DNA of 7,090 nucleotides from an uncultured Burkholderiales bacterium (GTDB lineage: Bacteria; Pseudomonadota; Gammaproteobacteria; Burkholderiales; Burkholderiaceae): the NCBI GenBank assembly GCA_903845315.1, contig CAIMWY010000075.1, positions 1 to 7,090 on the forward strand, read 5' to 3'. A model generated the notes under the pieces. It had not been told where the DNA came from, ran no database searches, and saw only the letters and a program-made list of their open reading frames with translations. Positions within the stretch are counted from its first letter, which is position 1. Each line of letters opens with the position of its first letter. Positions 1-6,985 of this stretch are shown piece by piece. The position numbers and the translations under genes are program-made.

Positions 1-1845
1 CGGGCAATGGGGGGCCATGGCGGCCACAGCGGGGTCGGCGGCATTGAGCACGGCCATGCCGTCACGCTCGACGTTGAGCACAATCACACGCTTGAGCACC
101 GACAGGTCCTCGAGCGTGGTGATGTAGTTCAGGCCCAGGTGGTCGCCCGCACCCATGTTGGTCACGATGGCCACCTTGCAGCGGTCAAAGGCCAAGCCTT
201 CCCGCAGCAGGCCGCCTCGAGCGGTCTCGAACACGGCAGCGTCCACTTCGGGGTGCATCAGCACATTGCGGGCGCTGCGCGGGCCGCTGCAGTCGCCGCT
301 GTCGGTTTGGCGGCCATTCACATAGACGCCGTCGGTGTTGGTCATGCCCACGCGCAGGCCATGCGCCCGCAGCAGGTGCGAGGTCAGGCGTACGGTGGTG
401 GTTTTGCCGTTGGTGCCCGTCACCGCGATCACGGGAATGCGGCCATCGTCGCCATCGGGAAACATGGTGGAGATGACGGCTTCGCCCACGTCACGGCCTT
501 TGCCAAACGAGGGACTCAGGTGCATGCGCAAACCAGGGGCGGCATTGACTTCGACCACCCCACCGCTTTGTTCTTCAAGCGGGCGTAGCACCGACTCGCA
601 CACCACGTCCACACCACAAATGTCAAGGCCCACCATTTGGGCAGCAGCCACGGCCCGCAGGGCGACTTCGGGGTGCACATCGTCGGTCACGTCAGTGGCG
701 GTGCCGCCGGTGGACAGGTTGGCGTTGTTGCGCAAGATCACGCGTGCGCCTTTGGCAGGCACCGAGTCGGCGTCGTAGCCCTGTTCTTTCATGCGGGCCA
801 AGGCGATGTCATCAAAGCGAATTTTGGTCAGCGAGGTGGCGTGCCCCTCGCCACGGCGTGGGTCGGCGTTGACCAGTTCGACCAACTCGCGCACGGTGTT
901 TTTGCCATTGCCCACCACCAGTGGAGGTTCGCGGCGTGCGGCGGCCACCAGTTTGTTGCCCACCACCAGCAAGCGGTAATCGCTGCCGGGCAAGAAGCGC
1001 TCCACCAGCACATCGTCTCGGAACGAGGCGGCGGTGGTGTAGGCCTCCATCACACCCTCACGTGTGGTGATGTTCACGGCCACGCCTTTGCCTTGGTTGC
1101 CGTCGCGCGGCTTGACCACCACGGGCAGGCCAATTTCTTGGGCTGCGATCCAAGCGTCTTCGGCGCTGATGACAGGGCGCCCCAAGGGCACGGGCACGCC
1201 CGCAGCGTGCAGCAATTTTTTGGTCAGTTCTTTGTCTTGCGCAATCGACTCGGCAATGGCACTGGTGGCATCAATTTCAGCGGCTTGGAAGCGGCGCTGT
1301 TTGCTGCCCCAGCCCAGTTGCACCAGGCTGCCTTCAGTCAGACGGCGAAAAGGAATGCCCCGTGCCAGCGCTGCGTCGACGATGGAGCCGGTCGATGGGC
1401 CCAAGCGAATATCTTCGTCCAAGCCGTGCAGTTGATCAATGGCTGCATCGACATCAAAGGGTGTGTTGTTCAACGCGGCCATGCACAACTCGCGCGCCAG
1501 TTTCATGGCCAAGCAGCCCACTTCTTCTTGGGTGTACTCCACCACGACTTGAAATAAACCTTCTTCTGGTGTGGCTGTGGTGCGGCTGAAGGTCACGAGG
1601 CAACCCGCGTCGATTTGCAAATGCAGCGTGGCGGCTTCGAGCGCATGCGCCATGCTGAGCTTGGCCTTGCGGTCTGTCGAGCGCAGGCTGCCAACGCCGG
1701 GGAACAGATGTCGCAATTGGTTTTCAAACTCGGGATGCTGGCTGAGATCGATTTGATGAAGGCCGCAACGCACCATGGCCTCAATCGAGGTGTGACGAGA
1801 CCAGAGGTTGGGGCCGCGCAGGGCGCGGATACGAGAGACTTCCAT
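1..1845 (-). CDS. cphA: Cyanophycin synthetase CphA (3' end beyond window)
   Basis: The ATP-dependent enzyme polymerises aspartate and arginine into cyanophycin, a cytoplasmic nitrogen reserve. I read 615 codons without a stop; the C-terminus lies beyond the left edge. The start (MEVSRIRALRGPNLW) matches the usual synthetase N-terminus. Three domains are visible. The N domain spans about residues 1-150. The ATP-grasp domain spans about 190-465, with glycine-loop KPRDGNQGKGV at 245-255 and metal-site EVNAAPG at 432-438; it activates the chain for Asp addition. The Mur-ligase-like domain, which adds Arg, begins near 470, with P-loop TGTNGKTT (476-483), ETARGG (540-545) and TNMGAGDHLG (562-571). 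All catalytic motifs visible in the two ATP-using domains look intact. The N domain is odd: the family HxxEH...E metal motif reads H67-A-L-E70-A71...H75, so it is probably not a working hydrolase site. The start overlaps the cphA' stop, implying co-transcription and coupled translation. Family assignment is very secure. Confidence 0.96.
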   Translation of the reverse strand, partial: MEVSRIRALRGPNLWSRHTSIEAMVRCGLHQIDLSQHPEFENQLRHLFPGVGSLRSTDRKAKLSMAHALEAATLHLQIDAGCLVTFSRTTATPEEGLFQVVVEYTQEEVGCLAMKLARELCMAALNNTPFDVDAAIDQLHGLDEDIRLGPSTGSIVDAALARGIPFRRLTEGSLVQLGWGSKQRRFQAAEIDATSAIAESIAQDKELTKKLLHAAGVPVPLGRPVISAEDAWIAAQEIGLPVVVKPRDGNQGKGVAVNITTREGVMEAYTTAASFRDDVLVERFLPGSDYRLLVVGNKLVAAARREPPLVVGNGKNTVRELVELVNADPRRGEGHATSLTKIRFDDIALARMKEQGYDADSVPAKGARVILRNNANLSTGGTATDVTDDVHPEVALRAVAAAQMVGLDICGVDVVCESVLRPLEEQSGGVVEVNAAPGLRMHLSPSFGKGRDVGEAVISTMFPDGDDGRIPVIAVTGTNGKTTTVRLTSHLLRAHGLRVGMTNTDGVYVNGRQTDSGDCSGPRSARNVLMHPEVDAAVFETARGGLLREGLAFDRCKVAIVTNMGAGDHLGLNYITTLEDLSVLKRVIVLNVERDGMAVLNAADPAVAAMAPHCP

Positions 1846-4058
1846 CAGCCATTCATCCTTGCAAAGTCTTGGGCGACTTGGTGGGGCTTTTGCCCAAAAT
1901 TTTTCAGGCCAGCGCGAATCAACAGTGGTGCAATGTCAAGTGCCCAAGCCGAGGCCACAGCGGCCAGTAAGGTCGTGATGTGTAAGCCGTTTTTCAACAA
2001 GCGCGCAATCAATTCGAGGTCGAGGTGAAACAACAGAGTCTCTTGGTCGCCACGGGCCAAGGCCACGTGGCCTTCTTTGCAGTAGACCGCACGGCCACCT
2101 TGTTGGCGATGCGCCACCAGAGTTGGGTTGTCGAGGTCTTTGCTGTAAAAAATCACTTCGCCGTCGCTCAGCTCAGCCAAGCCTGCCACGGCTTCGTCGT
2201 CGGCATTGAGCACGGCAGCACCTGTGGGAAGCACCAAGTCAATTTGCGTACGAATGACGGTGCGCATTTGCTCGGGGGTTTGGATGTCGTGCAGTTGCAC
2301 CAACACCTCATCGGTGGTGGGCATGTCGGTGACCACGCCCACCTGGCAACGGTCGTAGGGCAAGCCTTCGTTGAGGATGTGTAGGGGGGAGGTTTCAAAC
2401 ACCGCAGCATCGAGCGCTCGGTTGATCAGCAAACGCTCGGCCACGTCAAAGCCCCTGCCGTCTTGCTGTCCCACGCGGTGTTGGTCCATGTACAAGCCGT
2501 CTTGGCAAGCCAAGCCCGTGCGCTTGCCAGACAAGTGCAACAGCCACGCCACCAACTGAGACAACTGCTCAGTTTGTTGCGTGCCCACAATGCCCACCAC
2601 GGGGATTCGTCCCGATTCGTTGGGGCCAAACAAATGCTCCACGATGGCTTTGCCCACTGGTCGGGGTTGGCCGCTGGCGGGTTTGATGTGCATCAGCAAG
2701 CCCGGGCCTGCGTTGACTTCGATGATGGCGCCGCCTGTTTGCTCCAACGGACGTGTGATGTCTTGTGTGACGATGTCGATGCCCGCAATGTCCAAGCCAA
2801 TCACGCGAGCAGCCAGGGTGGCGACTGCAGCGACGTCCGGGTGGACCAAGTCGGTCACGTCGTTGTTGAGGTTACCGTTGCGTTGCACCACCACGCTCTT
2901 GCCTTTGTCTGGCACGCTCTCAGGCTCGAAGCCTTGACGCTGGATTTCGAGCAACGACATTTCGCCGCGAGGGCTACGCAGTCGGATGGTGTCAAGCGGA
3001 AAGCCCTCTGACTCACCCCGGCGTGGGTCGGTGTTGACTTGGGACTCAATCAGTTGCTCGACGGTAGAGCGGCCGTCCCCGATGACGCAAGCGGTTTCGC
3101 CGCGTGTGGCTGCTACCACCCGGTCGCCCACGACCAAGATGCGGTGCTCGTCGCCGCGCACATAGCGCTCGACCAACACACTGCTGCCTTCTTTCTCGGC
3201 GGCCGCCCAAGCGGCGCGCACGGCCACTTCGGTGTTCACGTCGAGTGACACGCCCCAGCCGCGGTTGCCGTCTAAGGGCTTGACCACGACAGGCAGACCA
3301 ATGTCTTGGGCTGCGCTCCAAGCTTGTTCGGCGCTTTGCACTTGCTGGCCTTCGGGCACCGGAATGCCGCATTGCGTGAGCAAACGTTTGGTCAAGTCTT
3401 TGTCGCTGGAAATGCTCTCGGCAATGGCGCTGGTGCGGTCGGTCTCGGCGGTCCAAATGCGACGCTGGCGTGCGCCATAGCCCAGTTGCACCAAGTTGCC
3501 TTCGGTCAGGCGAATGAAGGGGGTTTTGCGCTCGACGGCAGCGTCGACGATGCAAGCGGTGCTCGGACCCAAGCAATGCTTGTCGGCGACTTGTTTCAAG
3601 CGGTGGATCGTGGCCGCCATGTCGTGCGGCACATCATTGGCTGCAGCCATCACGATTTCGCGGGCGGCCAAAAAGCTTTGGCGGCCCAGTTCTTCGTGCT
3701 CGGTGCGAAACACCACTTTGTAGATGCCGCGTTTGCTGATTTCGCGGGCCTTGCCAAATTCGGCACGCGCACCTGCGAGCAATTGCAATTCGATGGAGAC
3801 ATGCTCCATGATGTGGCCCATCCACGTGCCACCCACCAAGCGGGTCAAAAAGCCGCCTCGGTGGCCTACGCCACAGTGGTGTTCCACCAAGCCAGGTAAC
3901 CAAGCGTTGAGGCGGTCATTGAAACCGTCGATTTTGTTGGAGGGGTGGTCTTCCATTTCGCCCAGATCAATCAGGGCTTCAATGATGGGACGGTAGGTCC
4001 AGATGTTGGGCCCGCGCAAATAGTTCATGCGCAATATTTGGATGTCTTGAAAGGCCAT
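1845..4058 (-). CDS. cphA': Cyanophycin synthetase paralogue CphA' with degenerate, truncated Mur-ligase domain
   Basis: A 737-residue second synthetase, first gene of the minus-strand operon. I chose the start at 4058 (MAFQDIQILRMNYLRGPN) because it fits the recalled CphA' N-terminus; an in-frame ATG at 4130 would add 24 residues unlike the family. The N domain (about 1-165) keeps the metal-site motif H82-I-M-E85-H86...E90. The ATP-grasp domain (about 166-475) has glycine loop KPLDGNRGWGV (260-270) and EVNAGPG (447-453), so one ATP-dependent ligase activity is likely retained. The Mur-like domain (about 484-737) is decayed. The P-loop reads G-T-Q-Q-T-E (492-497) instead of G-T-N-G-K-T, ETARGG has become ETSPLH (555-560), and the TNxxxDHLG motif is lost. 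The protein ends where the C-terminal Mur lobe should begin. The reading frame is open and clean, so this looks like a maintained protein rather than a pseudogene. It may extend dipeptides, as cyanobacterial CphA2 does, or assist CphA. Confidence 0.93.
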   Translation of the reverse strand: MAFQDIQILRMNYLRGPNIWTYRPIIEALIDLGEMEDHPSNKIDGFNDRLNAWLPGLVEHHCGVGHRGGFLTRLVGGTWMGHIMEHVSIELQLLAGARAEFGKAREISKRGIYKVVFRTEHEELGRQSFLAAREIVMAAANDVPHDMAATIHRLKQVADKHCLGPSTACIVDAAVERKTPFIRLTEGNLVQLGYGARQRRIWTAETDRTSAIAESISSDKDLTKRLLTQCGIPVPEGQQVQSAEQAWSAAQDIGLPVVVKPLDGNRGWGVSLDVNTEVAVRAAWAAAEKEGSSVLVERYVRGDEHRILVVGDRVVAATRGETACVIGDGRSTVEQLIESQVNTDPRRGESEGFPLDTIRLRSPRGEMSLLEIQRQGFEPESVPDKGKSVVVQRNGNLNNDVTDLVHPDVAAVATLAARVIGLDIAGIDIVTQDITRPLEQTGGAIIEVNAGPGLLMHIKPASGQPRPVGKAIVEHLFGPNESGRIPVVGIVGTQQTEQLSQLVAWLLHLSGKRTGLACQDGLYMDQHRVGQQDGRGFDVAERLLINRALDAAVFETSPLHILNEGLPYDRCQVGVVTDMPTTDEVLVQLHDIQTPEQMRTVIRTQIDLVLPTGAAVLNADDEAVAGLAELSDGEVIFYSKDLDNPTLVAHRQQGGRAVYCKEGHVALARGDQETLLFHLDLELIARLLKNGLHITTLLAAVASAWALDIAPLLIRAGLKNFGQKPHQVAQDFARMNG
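1856..1860 (-). promoter_or_regulatory. Ribosome binding site for cphA, inside the end of cphA'
   Basis: On the minus strand the sequence AAGGA lies 10 bases before the cphA ATG (1845-1843), within the last codons of cphA'. The cphA' stop TGA (1847-1845) shares its final A with the ATG, giving a TGATG junction. This supports the chosen cphA start and suggests termination-reinitiation coupling, which would keep the two synthetases in a linked ratio. The motif is short, so the site itself is only moderately certain. Confidence 0.5.
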
Positions 4059-4222
4059 GGTGTCAGCGCAAGGTGTGGGGTACAAGACAGTCAATGTGCG
4101 CCATGGGTGCGGCGATACAATGATTTGCAATTGTGCTCGGGTGCAACAAAGTCTTGGCTCCTGCTTCTATTTATGCCGTACGTCGTTGAAGTCTCAGCGA
4201 ATCGGTACGGAAACTAACCAGA
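4059..4222. promoter_or_regulatory. Divergent intergenic region, presumed to hold promoters for both operons
   Basis: This 164-bp gap separates the minus-strand cphA'-cphA unit from the plus-strand ABC transporter-DUF1854 unit, and is the only substantial non-coding stretch in the window. Both transcription starts should lie here. It is more AT-rich than the flanking genes around 4111-4130 and 4161-4175, and includes TTGCAATTG at 4125-4133 and an imperfect inverted repeat at 4131-4149 (TTGTGC, spacer, GCAACAA). I could not fit a convincing sigma-70 -35/-10 pair on either strand. Neither flanking start codon has a clear Shine-Dalgarno sequence: nothing precedes cphA', and only GGAAA at 4209-4213 precedes the transporter. 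Shared regulation of the two units is an inference from the arrangement. Confidence 0.5.
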
Positions 4223-6517
4223 ATGAATTCTTTTCTATCGGCTTTTGCCAACGTCGTCTTGCCTGAAGGTTGGAAAACTCCAGCCCTTCAACAACTGGCT
4301 CCCAAAGAAAACGTTTTAGCGTGGCTAGAGGTTGACTTGGATGGCCAATTGCATTTCGCGCGCGGACTGTTGATTGTGACAGACCAACGGGTGCTGTCGG
4401 CCAGTTCAACGGGTGGTTCCGACTTGCAGTGGTCCTCATGGCCCATCGTGGCAGGCATGACGATGACGCACACCGACCATGCAGGCGTGGGCACTTTGAG
4501 TGTGAACAACGCAGAGCAAGGTTTGGTCAATTGGCGCTTCACCTTGACGCACAACGTGACGGCCATGCGTTTGCAAGAAACCTTTGCGGCACGTGTCGAG
4601 GTACTGACACATGGCGTCAGCTTGCAGACCCAGACCGATGCGCGTTGCCCGCAATGCAAATTGATCCTCGAGCAAGCGGGTGATGAGTGTCCGGTGTGTC
4701 ACCGCGAGCAACATGCCCCACTGTCGACTTGGGGTTTGTTTCGATTGTGGCGTTTTGCCCGCCCTTACCAGTGGCGGTTGCTTGCTGGCTTTTTATTGAC
4801 TTTGGCGTCGACAGCGGCCACCTTGGTGCCGCCTTACATGACCATGCCCTTGATGGACGAGGTCTTGATTCCGTTTCAAAACGGCCAGCCCATCGACACG
4901 GATTTGGTCACGCTGTACCTCGGCGGCTTGCTGGGCGCAGCCATGCTGGCGTGGTGCTTGGGTTGGGCCAAGACGTATATCTTGGCCTTGGTGTCTGAGC
5001 GTATTGGTGCTGACTTGCGCACCACCGCCTATGAGCACCTGATGCGCTTGTCGCTCGAATACTTTGGTGGGCGCCGCACCGGTGACTTGATGAACCGCAT
5101 CGGTGCTGAGACCGACCGCATTTGTGTGTTCTTGTCGTTGCACTTGCTCGATTTCGCCACCGATGTGCTGATGATTGTGATGACAGCCGCCATTCTGATC
5201 AGCATTGATGCCCACTTGGCGGCGGCCACCTTGTTACCACTGCCATTCATCGTGTGGCTGATTCATACCGTGCGCGACAAGCTGCGCACCGGCTTTGAAA
5301 AAATCGACCGCGTGTGGTCGGAGTTGACCAACGTCTTGGCCGACACCATTCCAGGCATTCGTGTGGTCAAGGCCTTTGCGCAAGAAAAACGAGAAGCCAA
5401 CCGTTTTCGAGACGCCAACAAACATAATTTGGCCGTGAACGACCGCATCAACTTTGTTTGGTCGCTGTTCTCGCCCACCGTCACGCTGATGACCGAAGTG
5501 GGTTTGTTGGTGGTGTGGGGATTTGGCATTTGGTTGGTGTCGCAACACCAAATCACTGTGGGTGTGTTGACGGCGTTTTTGGCCTATATTGGGCGCTTTT
5601 ACACGCGGCTTGATTCGATGAGCCGCATCGTCTCGCACACCCAAAAGGCGGCGGCTGGCGCCAAGCGTATTTTTGAAATTTTGGACCATGTCTCCAGCGT
5701 GCCCGAGGCCACGCACCCGCAACAACTGCCCACACCACTGCAAGGGCGCATCGACATCCAAGATGCAGGTTTTCGCTATGGCAACCGCGCTGTCATTCGC
5801 AACCTCAACCTGAGCATCCGCCCCGGCGAGATGATTGGCTTGGTCGGTCAAAGCGGTTCGGGCAAGAGCACCTTGGTGAACTTGATTTGCCGCTTTTACG
5901 ATTTGAGTGAAGGCGCCATCAAGGTGGATGGCATCGACATCCGCAACATTGCCTTGTCCGACTACCGCAGCCACATTGGTTTGGTTTTGCAAGAGCCGTA
6001 TTTGTTCTTTGGCACCATCGCTGACAACATTGCCTACGGTGTACCCGAAGCCACACGCGAAGAGATCGTGGCCGCCGCCCGCGCGGCCCATGCGCATGAG
6101 TTCATCTTGCGCTTGCCCCAGGGCTATGACTCCCTGGTGGGAGAACGTGGACAGGGCTTGTCGGGCGGTGAGCGCCAGCGCATTTCGATTGCACGTGCCT
6201 TGCTGATCAATCCACGCATCTTGATCCTGGACGAAGCCACCGCCTCTGTAGACACCGAGACCGAACAAGAGATTCAAAAGGCCTTGGACAACCTGGTGCA
6301 AGGACGCACCACCATCGCCATTGCGCACCGCTTGTCGACCCTCAACAAGGCTGACCGTTTGGTGGTGATGGAGCAGGGCGTGATGGTGGAAGAGGGCGAT
6401 CACGACACCCTCATGGCCCGCCAAGGGGCCTACTGGCGCTTGTACGAAGCCCAAGCCAAAAATGCCGAGGCGGTGCCCGTCCATTTGGACAGCGCACGCA
6501 AGGAGGAGATGCTGTGA
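4223..6517 (+). CDS. Cyanophycin metabolism-associated ABC transporter (exporter-type half-transporter)
   Basis: A 764-residue fused permease-ATPase in the type I exporter (MsbA-like) layout, expected to act as a homodimer in the inner membrane. Residues 1-165 form a soluble extra domain absent from ordinary exporters. It ends in a four-cysteine zinc ribbon (C142, C145, C156, C159). About six membrane helices follow between residues 185 and 475. The nucleotide-binding domain covers about 510-745 and is complete: Walker A G542-QSGSGKST, Q-loop Q590, signature LSGGERQR (646-653), Walker B ILILDEAT (666-673) with catalytic E671, and H-loop H702. It should hydrolyse ATP. The closest family I recall is the one named for its association with cyanophycin metabolism, and the divergent cphA'/cphA genes agree. 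The cargo is unknown; the exporter fold argues against simple amino-acid uptake. Its end overlaps the next gene by four bases, indicating an operon. Confidence 0.9.
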   Translation: MNSFLSAFANVVLPEGWKTPALQQLAPKENVLAWLEVDLDGQLHFARGLLIVTDQRVLSASSTGGSDLQWSSWPIVAGMTMTHTDHAGVGTLSVNNAEQGLVNWRFTLTHNVTAMRLQETFAARVEVLTHGVSLQTQTDARCPQCKLILEQAGDECPVCHREQHAPLSTWGLFRLWRFARPYQWRLLAGFLLTLASTAATLVPPYMTMPLMDEVLIPFQNGQPIDTDLVTLYLGGLLGAAMLAWCLGWAKTYILALVSERIGADLRTTAYEHLMRLSLEYFGGRRTGDLMNRIGAETDRICVFLSLHLLDFATDVLMIVMTAAILISIDAHLAAATLLPLPFIVWLIHTVRDKLRTGFEKIDRVWSELTNVLADTIPGIRVVKAFAQEKREANRFRDANKHNLAVNDRINFVWSLFSPTVTLMTEVGLLVVWGFGIWLVSQHQITVGVLTAFLAYIGRFYTRLDSMSRIVSHTQKAAAGAKRIFEILDHVSSVPEATHPQQLPTPLQGRIDIQDAGFRYGNRAVIRNLNLSIRPGEMIGLVGQSGSGKSTLVNLICRFYDLSEGAIKVDGIDIRNIALSDYRSHIGLVLQEPYLFFGTIADNIAYGVPEATREEIVAAARAAHAHEFILRLPQGYDSLVGERGQGLSGGERQRISIARALLINPRILILDEATASVDTETEQEIQKALDNLVQGRTTIAIAHRLSTLNKADRLVVMEQGVMVEEGDHDTLMARQGAYWRLYEAQAKNAEAVPVHLDSARKEEML
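6500..6506 (+). promoter_or_regulatory. Strong Shine-Dalgarno for the DUF1854 gene
   Basis: AAGGAGG is a near-perfect anti-16S match, located in the last codons of the ABC transporter and 7 bases before the GTG at 6514. It decides the GTG start of the downstream gene. The junction GTGA (6514-6517) combines that start with the transporter's TGA stop, a typical coupled-translation arrangement. Confidence 0.85.
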
Positions 6518-6981
6518 GTGCCTCTTTTCAACTCAGCCTAGACCCCTTTGGCAAGCTCATCGTGGCCATGCCTGATGGCACGCAGCATCTGGGCGCTGTG
6601 GTGGTGCGGGCATTTCCGATTGCTGCGCCGCAAAGCAATATTTCTATCCTGAGCCCCGAGGGCAAAGAGCTGGTCTGGATCGATGACTTAGCCCAAGTGC
6701 CCGCGCACGAGCGCAGCTTGGTTGAGCAGGCCTTGCAAGGGCGTGAGTTCATGCCCGAGATCACGCGCTTGGATGGGGTGAACAGTTTTTCAACGCCCAG
6801 TATCTGGCGGGTGCAAACCAACCGAGGCGCCGCAGAGTTGGTGCTCAAAGGCGAAGAGGACATTCGCCGCTTGAGTCCCACCACCTTGATCGTGGCCGAT
6901 GCGCACGGCGTGCAGTTTCTCATTCGCGACCTGCCCTCGCTCGATCGACACACCCGCAAATTGCTCGACCGGTTCTTGTAA
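6514..6981 (+). CDS. DUF1854 family protein, cyanophycin-associated
   Basis: A 155-residue protein starting at GTG (MSASFQLSLDPFGKL), with a strong Shine-Dalgarno 7 bases upstream and a four-base overlap with the ABC transporter. I recognise the DUF1854 pattern: an N-terminal section ending in a predicted-acidic GKELVWIDDL stretch (about residues 49-58), a central EITRLDGVNSFSTPSIWRV block (about 82-100), and a C-terminal section with VADAHGVQFLIRDLPSLD (about 128-145). It has no signal peptide, no membrane segment and no cysteine pairs, so it is probably cytoplasmic. I recall this family being named for its link to cyanophycin metabolism. The fused operon position suggests it partners the transporter, perhaps as a regulatory or cargo-handling subunit, but its biochemical role is not known to me. 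The family call is fairly sure; any function is inference. Confidence 0.85.
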   Translation: MSASFQLSLDPFGKLIVAMPDGTQHLGAVVVRAFPIAAPQSNISILSPEGKELVWIDDLAQVPAHERSLVEQALQGREFMPEITRLDGVNSFSTPSIWRVQTNRGAAELVLKGEEDIRRLSPTTLIVADAHGVQFLIRDLPSLDRHTRKLLDRFL

Positions 6982-6985
6982 AGCC

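Noticed and set aside
637..1557. A 306-codon plus-strand open frame opposite cphA, rich in His, Gly and Ala
   Set aside because: It lies entirely antisense to clearly conserved cphA codons and has the low-complexity His/Gln/Gly composition typical of a GC-rich antisense shadow; there is no ribosome binding site or recognisable family.
1845..4058. cphA' as a decaying pseudogene
   Set aside because: The frame is open over 737 codons, the N and ATP-grasp domains are well conserved, and the gene is translationally coupled to cphA. The changes are confined to the Mur-like domain, which suggests altered function, not decay.
4059..4130. Longer cphA' start at 4130, adding 24 residues
   Set aside because: The extension does not resemble the family N-terminus, has no convincing ribosome binding site and would use up much of the divergent promoter space. 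The ATG at 4058 fits the family.
5234..6484. A 416-codon minus-strand open frame opposite the ABC transporter
   Set aside because: It is antisense to the membrane and ATPase domains, whose motifs are all intact on the plus strand. The translation has no recognisable domain and looks like a codon-bias shadow.
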